Part shown: positions 1-7,185 of the stretch, one piece after another | Layout of the letters: the number at the start of each line of letters is the position of its first letter | Position numbering within the stretch: the stretch's first letter is position 1 | Assembly: GCA_964589375.1 (NCBI GenBank) | Contig: CAZPSA010000050.1 | Span: 1-9,099, forward strand | Length of the DNA: 9,099 nucleotides | Origin: CAG-533 sp964589375 | Lineage (GTDB): Bacteria; Bacillota_I; Bacilli_A; RF39; UBA660 | Reading direction: 5' to 3' | Made by a program: the position numbers and the translations under genes | Notes under the pieces: model-generated | Databases searched by the model: none | Seen by the model: only the letters and a program-made list of their open reading frames with translations | Told to the model about the DNA's origin: nothing

Positions 1-6
1 TAACAC

Positions 7-13
7 ATCACCT
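7..13 (-). promoter_or_regulatory. Shine-Dalgarno for a gene starting off the left edge
   Basis: On the minus strand this reads AGGTGAT, seven bases matching the 16S anti-Shine-Dalgarno. Only six bases (GTGTTA) remain before the window ends, so the start codon should lie just outside. It sits downstream of the promoter at 36-62, which makes a coherent 5' leader of about 30 nt. The gene itself is not visible. Confidence 0.55.
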
Positions 14-35
14 ATATAATTCTATTTTCTATCTA

Positions 36-62
36 ATTATATAAACGGCCCCCCCGTGTCAA
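36..62 (-). promoter_or_regulatory. Promoter with a G7 tract in the spacer, firing leftward
   Basis: The minus strand has a perfect -35 TTGACA (62-57) and a perfect -10 TATAAT (41-36). The spacer is 15 bp, two less than the usual 17, and contains seven consecutive G (55-49), flanked as ACGG...CCGT. A Shine-Dalgarno follows at 13-7, so this should drive a gene beyond the left edge. Two perfect hexamers in an otherwise AT-rich intergenic stretch are unlikely to be accidental. The short spacer and the homopolymer suggest that strength could change if the run changes length. Confidence 0.6.
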
Positions 63-188
63 GTTAATGTTTATGTTAAATTATTCTATTTTATTAACCT
101 AATATTACCTTTTTTTAAAATATAATATTCATAAATTTTAGCTCAATTTAAATATAATCTACCTTCTCTGTTTTATTATGTTAAGCAC
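63..188. other. AT-rich intergenic spacer, nothing recognised
   Basis: This stretch lies between the terminator of the LCP gene and the promoter of the next leftward gene. It is very AT-rich with short homopolymers. I see no ORF with a plausible ribosome binding site, no RNA gene and no strong inverted repeat. Confidence 0.5.
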
Positions 189-215
189 AAAAAAACACCA
201 ATATTTCGGTGTTTT
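189..215 (-). terminator. Intrinsic terminator of the LCP gene
   Basis: An 8-bp perfect stem (192-199 with 208-215; minus-strand arms AAAACACC and GGTGTTTT) closes an 8-nt loop. On the minus strand it runs into seven T (195-189). The first arm overlaps the TAA stop of the LCP gene at 216-214, so termination follows translation directly. The stem is short and its outer half is A-T, but the context is convincing. Confidence 0.85.
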
Positions 216-2154
216 AATCATCTTCTCTAGGACCAATTAAATTTTCAATTGGTTCATCAATTAAGTCTTCATAAGAAGGGACATTATTAATATCATTTTC
301 TGAGTTTTTTACCTTTTTACACACTGTAACATCTAAGCTACTAATATTGCTTGTAATTGTACCCGCATGAATACTTTGACTTATAACTCTACCATCATCA
401 CAATTATTATCTTCATTATAACTAACATTAAGGGTTATATCCCTAGCTCTAAGCCATTCATTAGTATATTCTTCACTATTTCCTATAAAATTAGGAAGGC
501 CTTCATTTTTCTTAATATTTGAATACTTTTTACCAATTACCGGTATTTCGTAAATTTTGTTAACAGAAAAGCTAAATTCTTTAATCATTTCTGGTTTTGT
601 AATTTCTAAATTTTCTTTCATTGCAGATACAATTTCATTTAAACTTTCTTCATAATACTGATAAGTATAAGTATTATAACCATTTATATAGTAAGTAGCG
701 TCATATCCAGTTAAGTATGTTTTTTGAATATTTATAAATTTATCATCAGAAAAATTATTATTAAGTAAAATATTTTTACCAACATTATAGAAATTTAATA
801 TTTCTTTTTTTGACATATTAGTATCTATATTATTAGAAACGGCATTTAAAACTTGATAGAATTTGTTTACACTTCTAATGGTTTTGGCTTTATTGGCAAT
901 TGCTGTTACAACTGCCTGTTGATGTTCTATTCTTTTAAAATCACTGAGAGCCCATTGATGTCTATTTCTAGCATAGGCTAAAGCTTGTTCACCATTTAAA
1001 TAAACATTTTCGCCTGGGGTAATATAGATTATATTATCACCGAATTCTCGATTGGAATTTTGCTCACAAACCATTCCTTTACAATCAACGCCTAAATTCT
1101 TTTTAAAATCTGGTTCATCTACATTTAAAGTTATACCATCTAGTGCATCTACTAAGGATACAACTCCTTTAAAATTAATCTTAACGTAGTAGTCAATATT
1201 AATACCTGTTAAATTTGAAATAGTGTCTATCATACATTTAGTACCATAGCCAGCAGCAGAATTAATTTTATAACTTTTATTGTTATTACAAGCAATAGGA
1301 ACATAAGTATCTCGAGGAATGCTAAATACAGTGGCAGATAGAGTTTTAGGATTAAATGTTACTAACATAATGGAGTCTCCATTAAATGCAGCATTGTTCT
1401 TTAAACCATCATATTCAGAGTCTACACCTAAGAGTAGAACGGTAAATGGTTCGGTAACACTTTTATTGGAAGATAAAACTGTATCTTGATTATCTAATTT
1501 CTTGCTAAATTCATCTACAACAATCGTTTCACTGTCAATATTGGCAAATCTCTCTATTTCGGCATATTTTAAAATATAATTAGATGTTATAAAAGCACCA
1601 TCTATCTTTTGATCATATAGGTCGCTTAATAAAGTTTCATTGTCATCATAATAATTAATTTGATATTTACTATCACTATTTGCTAAATATTCTTGAGGTA
1701 AGATATATCCTTCAGCATCTTCTTCATTTTTTAACATTCCAACGGTTTTTATATCAGCTGTATCTTTTAGTTTTATTAAATATGATGTGTATATAATTTT
1801 GTCTTTGCTTAAGTCATCAACTATATCCAAGGTTTTCGTAAAATAATATGATATTAGCCCGTTTGCAGAGGCAAATATCAAAGTAAGTACACATATTATT
1901 GATAAGATATTATTCTTTTTCGAAATTAAAAACACTAAAGAAAGGACTGTAAAAACTAGCAAATAAAATAATAAAGCTATTATTACAAGTATTCTAATAA
2001 ATGTTTCTATTCCAGTTAACGCTAATATATTTGATATTAATAAGCCTAAACTAATTATATATATAAATAAAGTTAAAAAGAAAAATAATTTAAATCCTTT
2101 TTTGGCTTTTTTTAAATTTTTAAATAAATTCTTAAACTTCTTCTTATTCTTCAT
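214..2154 (-). CDS. LytR-CpsA-Psr (LCP) family wall-polymer ligase with C-terminal PASTA-like domain
   Basis: This is a membrane-anchored LCP protein. The family transfers polymers from a lipid pyrophosphate carrier to peptidoglycan outside the cell. It has 646 aa: a basic start, then three membrane segments (about 22-45, 51-78, 84-104). An extra extracellular region follows (about 120-215) with the pattern TVGMLKNEEDAEGYILP...LYDQKIDGAFI, resembling a small substrate-binding-like fold. The LCP core is about 236-425: LLLGVDS, NGDSIMLVTFNP, SIPRDTY with R281, DYYVKINF, VDALDGI, and ALAYARNRH...SDFKRIEHQQ with R396, R398 and R408. Residues 552-612 look like a PASTA domain (LPNFIG...GRVISQSIHAGT...LDVTVC). 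I chose the ATG at 2154 because AGGTG lies 6 nt before it; a GTG at 2163 lies within that site. It appears monocistronic. The family call is firm; the polymer is unknown. Confidence 0.92.
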   Translation of the reverse strand: MKNKKKFKNLFKNLKKAKKGFKLFFFLTLFIYIISLGLLISNILALTGIETFIRILVIIALLFYLLVFTVLSLVFLISKKNNILSIICVLTLIFASANGLISYYFTKTLDIVDDLSKDKIIYTSYLIKLKDTADIKTVGMLKNEEDAEGYILPQEYLANSDSKYQINYYDDNETLLSDLYDQKIDGAFITSNYILKYAEIERFANIDSETIVVDEFSKKLDNQDTVLSSNKSVTEPFTVLLLGVDSEYDGLKNNAAFNGDSIMLVTFNPKTLSATVFSIPRDTYVPIACNNNKSYKINSAAGYGTKCMIDTISNLTGINIDYYVKINFKGVVSLVDALDGITLNVDEPDFKKNLGVDCKGMVCEQNSNREFGDNIIYITPGENVYLNGEQALAYARNRHQWALSDFKRIEHQQAVVTAIANKAKTIRSVNKFYQVLNAVSNNIDTNMSKKEILNFYNVGKNILLNNNFSDDKFINIQKTYLTGYDATYYINGYNTYTYQYYEESLNEIVSAMKENLEITKPEMIKEFSFSVNKIYEIPVIGKKYSNIKKNEGLPNFIGNSEEYTNEWLRARDITLNVSYNEDNNCDDGRVISQSIHAGTITSNISSLDVTVCKKVKNSENDINNVPSYEDLIDEPIENLIGPREDD

Positions 2155-2160
2155 GCAACG

Positions 2161-2178
2161 CACCTATTATTGATTATA
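2161..2178 (-). promoter_or_regulatory. Putative -10 and Shine-Dalgarno of the LCP gene
   Basis: A perfect minus-strand -10 TATAAT lies at 2178-2173, with a weak -35 (TTTATA, 2201-2196) at 17 bp spacing. The Shine-Dalgarno TAGGTG (2166-2161) would sit almost at the transcript's 5' end, giving a leader of only about 12 nt. Either the leader is very short or the true promoter lies further upstream. Confidence 0.4.
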
Positions 2179-2351
2179 CACTAATCTTGAATAATTATAA
2201 ATATTTTTTTAATTTTGCATGTAAAAGCGCTTAATTTTAAAATTTATTATTTAACATTATAATTAGATACTTCTTGATAGTTTGGCTTTTATCTTAGGTT
2301 TTATATTATTTCGCATTAAATATTATATTTTCTTTAATTTATCTATCATAT
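2179..2351. other. Intergenic region upstream of the LCP gene
   Basis: The stretch is AT-rich, with an 8-bp palindrome AAGCGCTT at 2225-2232 inside TGTAAAAGCGCTTAA. On the minus strand a second TATAAT lies near 2250, but I find no good -35 partner. There is no ORF worth calling. The palindrome could be an operator for a regulator of the LCP gene; nothing in the window identifies one. Confidence 0.35.
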
Positions 2352-2381
2352 AAAAATCTCACCAGATTAGATGAGATTTTT
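2352..2381 (-). terminator. Intrinsic terminator of the parA-to-DUF92 operon
   Basis: A perfect 10-bp stem (2352-2361 with 2372-2381; arms AAAAATCTCA and TGAGATTTTT on the plus strand) closes a 10-nt loop. The minus-strand descending arm ends in five T. The ascending arm overlaps the first base of the DUF92 stop codon region at 2381, so the whole seven-gene unit ends here. The near-symmetric A/T flanks could allow function on both strands, but no plus-strand gene approaches it. Confidence 0.85.
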
Positions 2382-3133
2382 TATATAATTAGAATTAAAT
2401 AACCAACTATAAATACAAATAAATTATTTAGGAAGTTTACTACATTGTTATTAATAAAAGCATATCCTCTAATTAGCTTAGTTTCTTTTTGACAGTGAAT
2501 GTTGTTTTCTACTATTTCTCCACATACTTCACAATTATACTTTCCTTGTACTAGTGCGCCTAAAATACTATCAATATAAGATCCGGTAAATCCCATAATA
2601 ATTATTAATAAATATATTTTTATATTATGCTCAAAGGCAAAATATGAAAAACCAATAATAACTCCGGCTATAATCGATGCGCTTAAGCCAAGTATGGATA
2701 TTGCTCCAGATTCACCACTTTTCATCGGTTTAAAATTTATTGGATTGAAAGATGTTTTCTTAGAAAGCGTTCCAATAGATGATGCCATTGTATCTGCTAA
2801 ACTTGAACATATTATCATAAAATATAGATAATAAAATGTCTTGTCATCTAGTATTTTATATAAGATAAGCGCAATGGTTGGAAGTAAAATATTGCAAATT
2901 ATTTGCTTAATATTTCTTTTTTCACTTTTTTGGTTTTTCGCTTTATTTTTCATTTTATCGGTTATTATGGTTAAGCTAAAAGTAAGAACTAATGAAATAA
3001 AAGCAGCTTCTTTTCCGCAATAATAAATAGTTACTCCTAAAATCCAAGCTAAAATTGTGGCTGGAATAGTAAGTTTGTTTTTATATAAAGCAAATAGAGC
3101 CAAAATACTAGTTAATAAAATAGCTAAGTACAT
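2381..3133 (-). CDS. DUF92 / VTE6-like integral membrane protein (putative prenyl-phosphate kinase)
   Basis: A 250-aa polytopic membrane protein of the DUF92 (TIGR00297) family. In plants and cyanobacteria the member VTE6 phosphorylates phytyl phosphate to phytyl diphosphate; the role of most bacterial members is untested. Family signatures are visible: SSLADTMASSIG (110-121), SGESGAIS (139-146), GFTGSYIDSILGALVQ (181-196) and NNNVVNF (228-234). Between the last two is a small Cys/His cluster, CEVC (201-204) and HC (213-214), also typical of the family and possibly metal-binding. Length is normal. The ATG shares one base with the upstream stop (TAATG), with AGGAGTGAT at 3145-3137 as its Shine-Dalgarno. 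It is the last gene of the operon and directly follows a dolichol/phytol-kinase-like gene. Family firm; substrate inferred. Confidence 0.88.
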   Translation of the reverse strand: MYLAILLTSILALFALYKNKLTIPATILAWILGVTIYYCGKEAAFISLVLTFSLTIITDKMKNKAKNQKSEKRNIKQIICNILLPTIALILYKILDDKTFYYLYFMIICSSLADTMASSIGTLSKKTSFNPINFKPMKSGESGAISILGLSASIIAGVIIGFSYFAFEHNIKIYLLIIIMGFTGSYIDSILGALVQGKYNCEVCGEIVENNIHCQKETKLIRGYAFINNNVVNFLNNLFVFIVGYLILII

Positions 3134-3777
3134 TATATCACTCCTAAAATAAAACTAAATATTGATACTCCTAATGGCAAGTATAGATTATCATAGCCAT
3201 TGATACCAATTAATTCTAAGATTGAACTAAAACCACCAATTAGTATGATAAATAATATATTTAAATTTAAAGAAAAAATATAATTAAAAATCAAGGTTAC
3301 AATAATAGAAACTAAAAATACGGTAATAGTTCCTGCCAAAGTTTTATTGTTATAAACTATCTTACTTTTTAAATATCTTGCTACTATAGGAGCTAAACCA
3401 TCTCCAAATGCCATGCAAAAGAGACCAATTCCAAAATAAGGAAAAAATTCTGGTTTAAAATAAGATATTATTACCATAATAAGAACACTAATTGGATAAA
3501 AAATAGTACCTAATGACTTATCATCGGTTTCCATTCCTTTAAATATATTTTTCTTATATGATATATAATTAATTATTATAAATGATGCTGCGGGGATTAT
3601 CATGTGGAAACTGTCTTTAAAGTATTTATAAAATATAATATAACAAAAAGAAACGTTTATATGAATAAGTTTCCTTGTTATTATATTACTAATTTTAAAG
3701 TATTTATTTAATATATATGCAGCTATTATTAAAAAAGCTAAATAGCCATATACTAGTATATATCCTTTTATAATCAT
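3133..3777 (-). CDS. Dolichol/phytol kinase-like (SEC59/VTE5, CTP-transferase fold) membrane protein
   Basis: A 214-aa polytopic membrane protein. It matches the SEC59/VTE5/CdsA-like group of CTP-using enzymes, which phosphorylate polyprenols or phytol or make CDP-diacylglycerol. Visible signatures: TRKLIHI (34-40), DDKSLGTIFYP (85-95), the nucleotide-site block FGDGLAPIVARYLKSKI (124-140) with NNKTLAGT (143-150), and GYDNLYLPLG (194-203). The TRKLIHI and GDG...KTLAG pairing favours the kinase branch over a cytidylyltransferase. The frame is open 23 codons further upstream, but I start at the ATG at 3777. It forms an ATGA overlap with the preceding TGA stop, and the longer version would cover 73 nt of that gene. 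The Shine-Dalgarno is weak, so reinitiation is likely. DUF92 follows with a 1-nt overlap. Alternative: a phosphatidate cytidylyltransferase relative. Confidence 0.8.
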   Translation of the reverse strand: MIIKGYILVYGYLAFLIIAAYILNKYFKISNIITRKLIHINVSFCYIIFYKYFKDSFHMIIPAASFIIINYISYKKNIFKGMETDDKSLGTIFYPISVLIMVIISYFKPEFFPYFGIGLFCMAFGDGLAPIVARYLKSKIVYNNKTLAGTITVFLVSIIVTLIFNYIFSLNLNILFIILIGGFSSILELIGINGYDNLYLPLGVSIFSFILGVI

Positions 3778-5309
3778 AATCCAACTGTACTTCCAATACC
3801 TAAAGGTAGTCCGGTAAAATAGAATGCTAGTATCACAACTAACCATATTATTAAGGTAAACCCAGCATATGGTAAAATATATTTCATATTTCCAAATAGT
3901 CCATCTTGATTATCTTCTGTATCATAAATCATCATAAATGCTAAATATATTACATAATATGCCATAATTGGGGTTAGACCATAGGTTACACATTCCCCTG
4001 CTCTAAATACTACTGTTGCAAAGGCGGGACTTAATCCGGCATTCATAAATGATGTTACGGTTGTTCCTGATAGTATAGACCACTTGGTAACACTATTGGG
4101 CAAGAATATAGTTGCTATCATACTAAAGATAAATACTAAAAGAATTAAGGGAATACCAGTAAATCCTGAGTTATTTATAATATTAGAAAAAGTTGCGGTA
4201 ATAATTGTTCCGATATTAGTTTTCTTAAAAATGAATATTAATGATGAAGAAAAAAACAATAATACGATTACTTTACCAATACCATCTAATGAATAGCTTA
4301 AACTATCAAAAACTTCTTTAGCGTTCTTAATATTTTTAGAGCCTATTCCATAAGTAAGACCTAATATAAAGAATAGAAGAGTTACAACAAAGACAAATCC
4401 TTGATTAAAAAATGAATTGTAACCAAATAGTTTATCTATATATAATTTTTGAGAATAATCAAGTAAATTTCCACCAAATGGCACATTAGGAATAATATTA
4501 TATATAAATATTAAGAGATATATGCTTCCGGCAAATAAAGATATTATTAATCCGCGCTTTTCTCTTTTTGTTAGATAGTCCTCTTTTTCATTTGTATATT
4601 CGTAATGACCTAATTTAGGGACAATTATTTTTTCAGTTATGCTTGTATTTACGGAAGCCATGATAATTGCAGTTAAGAGCATTATTAAGACAAAGCTAAA
4701 AGTTCCTAGGGCATAATCAGTATTAAAAAGGGCTGATGTCATATTAGTATATTCTAAAATTGCTGAATCAATACTATTCATAAATATATTAATACCAATA
4801 CCACATGATAAACTAGCGAATGCAAGTATTATTCCTGCTTTAGGGTGTCTTTTTCCATATTTAAACAATAGTGCAGATAATGGAATTAAAACTACAAATG
4901 ATAAATCTCCACCAATAGATGCTAAAATACAAACAAAGGATAAGGTAAATGTTACTACTCTTTTACTTATTCTCTTAGTAAGTAAATAGAAAAGAGAGTC
5001 TAAAAATCCACTTTTTTCCATTATGCCAAACCCAAATAATGTAATAATTAACATGGAAAGCGGGGTAAATGAGGCAAAATTGGAAACCGCATTACTAAAT
5101 ATGTATTTTATTCCTGAAAGGCTAAATAAATTTTCTGGTTTTATAAATTCTTTTACTAAAACTCCGCTACTATTTACTTTATAATAGAATGTACTAACAT
5201 TAAATAGAGTTAATATTCCACTAACTATAATGGTAAAAAGTATTAAAAAGCAAAAGGTTAAGACTGGGTGCATTACTATTTTATTTCTAATTTTTTTAAT
5301 CCTTTTCAT
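3774..5309 (-). CDS. AbgT-family transporter
   Basis: A 511-aa membrane protein of the AbgT family. Characterised members (E. coli AbgT, Neisseria MtrF) import p-aminobenzoyl-glutamate or export sulfonamides. Length is family-typical. Matching stretches are FASFTPLSMLIITLFGFGIMEKSGF (78-102, split loop region), GDLSFVVLIPLSALLF with GKRHPKAGI (134-160), LPNSVTKWSILSG (403-415) and FRAGECVTYGLTPIMAYYVIYL (435-456). The last two are the re-entrant regions near the transport site. A long extracytoplasmic or hydrophilic segment lies at about 270-300. I start at the ATG at 5309 because AAGGAGAA (5323-5316) leaves 8 nt to it; a TTG directly upstream is closer than ideal. It overlaps DUF951 by 14 nt and the next gene by 4 nt. 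It ends in TGA. The substrate here is unknown; a folate-fragment or other organic acid transporter is possible. Confidence 0.8.
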   Translation of the reverse strand: MKRIKKIRNKIVMHPVLTFCFLILFTIIVSGILTLFNVSTFYYKVNSSGVLVKEFIKPENLFSLSGIKYIFSNAVSNFASFTPLSMLIITLFGFGIMEKSGFLDSLFYLLTKRISKRVVTFTLSFVCILASIGGDLSFVVLIPLSALLFKYGKRHPKAGIILAFASLSCGIGINIFMNSIDSAILEYTNMTSALFNTDYALGTFSFVLIMLLTAIIMASVNTSITEKIIVPKLGHYEYTNEKEDYLTKREKRGLIISLFAGSIYLLIFIYNIIPNVPFGGNLLDYSQKLYIDKLFGYNSFFNQGFVFVVTLLFFILGLTYGIGSKNIKNAKEVFDSLSYSLDGIGKVIVLLFFSSSLIFIFKKTNIGTIITATFSNIINNSGFTGIPLILLVFIFSMIATIFLPNSVTKWSILSGTTVTSFMNAGLSPAFATVVFRAGECVTYGLTPIMAYYVIYLAFMMIYDTEDNQDGLFGNMKYILPYAGFTLIIWLVVILAFYFTGLPLGIGSTVGL

Positions 5310-5487
5310 CAATTATTCTCCTTAATTTTCTTTCAAACTCTAATCTATCTAGCATAACCTCACGATTACAGTTAATACATTTGATTTTGATGTCAACACC
5401 AACTCTAGTTATTATCCATTCATTAGTTTGACATGCATGGGGTTTTTTCATTATTACTTTATCATTAATTTTATATATTTTCTCCAT
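5296..5487 (-). CDS. DUF951 small Cys-motif protein
   Basis: A 63-aa soluble basic protein of the DUF951 family. It shows MKKPHACQTNEW (13-24) and DIKIKCINCNREVMLDRLEFE (32-52). H17, C19 and the C37-x-x-C40 pair could form a small metal site, as usual in the family, whose function is not established. The start is ATG 5487, with GAGG 6 nt upstream; a TTG 12 nt further out has no better site. It overlaps the mscS-type gene by 17 nt and the AbgT gene by 14 nt. As I recall, in several Firmicutes this gene sits between parB/mscS and ychF, and here the AbgT gene takes the ychF place. Very tight overlap suggests translational coupling. Confidence 0.88.
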   Translation of the reverse strand: MEKIYKINDKVIMKKPHACQTNEWIITRVGVDIKIKCINCNREVMLDRLEFERKLRRIIDEKD

Positions 5488-6289
5488 GATGTACCTCAAT
5501 TTGTTGATAAGGTATTTTTATGTTTTCCTTATCATATTCTTCTTTGATTAAATTTAAGAAAGTTCTTTTACATTCGAAACGTCTTTTTGTTTCACATTTT
5601 ATTTGAACATAATAATTTACTGCGGAATTATCTAATTCATCAATGCCTAAAAATTGACAATCATTTGCGACAACATAATCTAATTTTTTTATTTTCGCTA
5701 AAACTTTATTAATTGCTTTGCTGGCGTCTTCATATTTACATTCATACGCAGTTGGAATTGTTATGTAAATAATAGATTTTTTTTGACTAAGATTTACGAT
5801 TTTATCAATGTTTCTATTTGCAATGTTAAGTACTTCATTATTACCATTAACAATTCTTGTGCTTTTTAATCCTAAAGTTTCAATATATCCAGTAAAGTTT
5901 TCATATCTGACATAGTCGCCAACCATATAGTAGTTATCCATTATTATATTTACTCCGCTTATTATGTCTTTTAGAGCGTCTTGAAGGGCTAAACCTATTA
6001 CAACACCAGCAATTCCTAAACCAGCTAAAATTGAAGAAGTATTTACTCCGTATATATTTAAAATTATTAAACCATCAACAAGGACAATAATATATTTAAT
6101 AATATTGGTTAATAAAGAGACTATTGTTTTTCGTTTTTTTCTTTCTAGTTCATTTTTGCCTTTAACTGATATTTTGCTTATTATGTTTTTAAGTATGTTA
6201 TATATAATAATAGATATAATTATGACTAAGATAGGGCCATAAAACTTGAATGATTTGATTATTTTTATTGTTTTATTTATTGTATTCAT
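5471..6289 (-). CDS. MscS-family mechanosensitive ion channel (YkuT-like)
   Basis: A 272-aa small-conductance mechanosensitive channel, which vents solutes when turgor rises. There are three membrane segments at about 17-38, 60-80 and 86-112. The third is the pore helix, with the Gly/Ala pattern ILAGLGIAGVVIGLALQDAL and a kink before DIISGV. The beta domain follows (MVGDYVRYENFTGYIETLGLKSTRI, 122-146), then the alpha/beta cytoplasmic cage domain to about 262. One deviation: the usual IPN-S strand end appears as IANRNI (156-161). The ATG overlaps the ParB stop by one base (TAATG), with GAGG as Shine-Dalgarno inside the parB end. The parB-mscS-DUF951 order is widespread in low-GC Gram-positives. 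A general family call is safe; exact gating properties are not predictable. Confidence 0.92.
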   Translation of the reverse strand: MNTINKTIKIIKSFKFYGPILVIIISIIIYNILKNIISKISVKGKNELERKKRKTIVSLLTNIIKYIIVLVDGLIILNIYGVNTSSILAGLGIAGVVIGLALQDALKDIISGVNIIMDNYYMVGDYVRYENFTGYIETLGLKSTRIVNGNNEVLNIANRNIDKIVNLSQKKSIIYITIPTAYECKYEDASKAINKVLAKIKKLDYVVANDCQFLGIDELDNSAVNYYVQIKCETKRRFECKRTFLNLIKEEYDKENIKIPYQQIEVHHGENI

Positions 6290-7185
6290 TAATCCTCATC
6301 TTCTAAATCAATATTTAGAATTTCAAAAATACGAGCTAAATCGCCATCACTATCAAATGGTATCATTATTTTATCTTTACTAACTTGTACTTTGCAGCCT
6401 AATTTATCGCGAAGAGTATTCTCGTAACTATTATATATTATGGGGCGAATTCTAACTCGATTAATTGGTTTTCTTTTCTGTAATGTTTCCATAGTGCATA
6501 ATTTTTCTAATTCTCTAACTGATAAGTCTTCTTTCTTTACTCTTAGTGCTAAGGAAAGAATTAGGTCTTTATCATCTAATTTTGAAAGCACTCTTGCATG
6601 ACTAGCAGATAGTTCTTTATTATTAACCATGTTTCTTACTTCTTTAGGTAAAGTTAATAGGCCTAATAGGTTCGTAATATAACTACGACTTTTTCCAAAT
6701 CTAACTGCGACCTCTTCTTGAGTTAGTCCACTATTTTCAATATATTTTTGAAATCCTTCAGCAAGTTCTAGAGGAGTTAAATCTTCTCTTTGAATATTTT
6801 CTAAAATTGCAATGTCCATCATTTCTTGATCAGAGAATTCTTTTATTATCGCGGGGATTTTATCTAAACCGGCGATGCGGGCAGCTTTTGTTCTTCGTTC
6901 GCCTGCTACAAGTTCGTATCCGCGGATACTTTTTTTAACTATAATTGGTTCAATAATGCCATGTAAGCGAATAGATTCAGCTAATTCTTGTAAAGCTTCT
7001 GGATCAAAATAAGTACGTGGCTGATATGGATTGCTACGTATTTCACTTATTGGTATCTCCATTATATCTTTTTCTTTGGTTTCGTTTACAATTTCTTGTT
7101 CTAAGGTATCAAAACTTATTGGTTCACTATTAAATAATTGTTCTAGACCCTTACCAAGTGCTTTCCTTTTATTATTGGTTTCCAT
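6289..7185 (-). CDS. parB: ParB/Spo0J chromosome-partitioning protein
   Basis: A 298-aa CTP-dependent DNA clamp that loads at parS and works with ParA in origin segregation. The N-terminal ParA-activating motif is KRKALGKGLEQLF (6-18). The CTP-binding core carries the GERRTKAARIAG block (95-106), where R98 is the conserved arginine, and the ENIQREDL motif (129-136). A helix-turn-helix follows (TQEEVAVRFGKSRSYITNLLGLL, 155-177) and a C-terminal dimerisation part (about 255-298). Length is typical of Spo0J. The start ATG overlaps the parA end by 14 nt. A full AAGGAGGT lies at 7204-7197, 11 nt upstream, a rather long gap. No consensus parS lies in the window. The gene is near-certain; being chromosomal rather than plasmid-borne is inferred from length and neighbours. 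Confidence 0.96.
   Translation of the reverse strand: METNNKRKALGKGLEQLFNSEPISFDTLEQEIVNETKEKDIMEIPISEIRSNPYQPRTYFDPEALQELAESIRLHGIIEPIIVKKSIRGYELVAGERRTKAARIAGLDKIPAIIKEFSDQEMMDIAILENIQREDLTPLELAEGFQKYIENSGLTQEEVAVRFGKSRSYITNLLGLLTLPKEVRNMVNNKELSASHARVLSKLDDKDLILSLALRVKKEDLSVRELEKLCTMETLQKRKPINRVRIRPIIYNSYENTLRDKLGCKVQVSKDKIMIPFDSDGDLARIFEILNIDLEDED

Noticed and set aside
2221..2235. Possible CcpA cre site at TGTAAAAGCGCTTAA
   Set aside because: The central CG and flanks do not align with the cre consensus: there is one extra base and two mismatches. I note it only as a palindrome.
3778..3846. Longer start (237 aa) for the dolichol/phytol-kinase-like gene
   Set aside because: It would overlap the AbgT gene by 73 nt, and the extra residues are not membrane-like or family-like. 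The ATG in the ATGA overlap fits better.
4084..4296. Plus-strand 70-codon frame
   Set aside because: It lies fully antisense to the AbgT gene, with no promoter or ribosome binding site. The same holds for the frames at 2841-3023 and 7031-7288.
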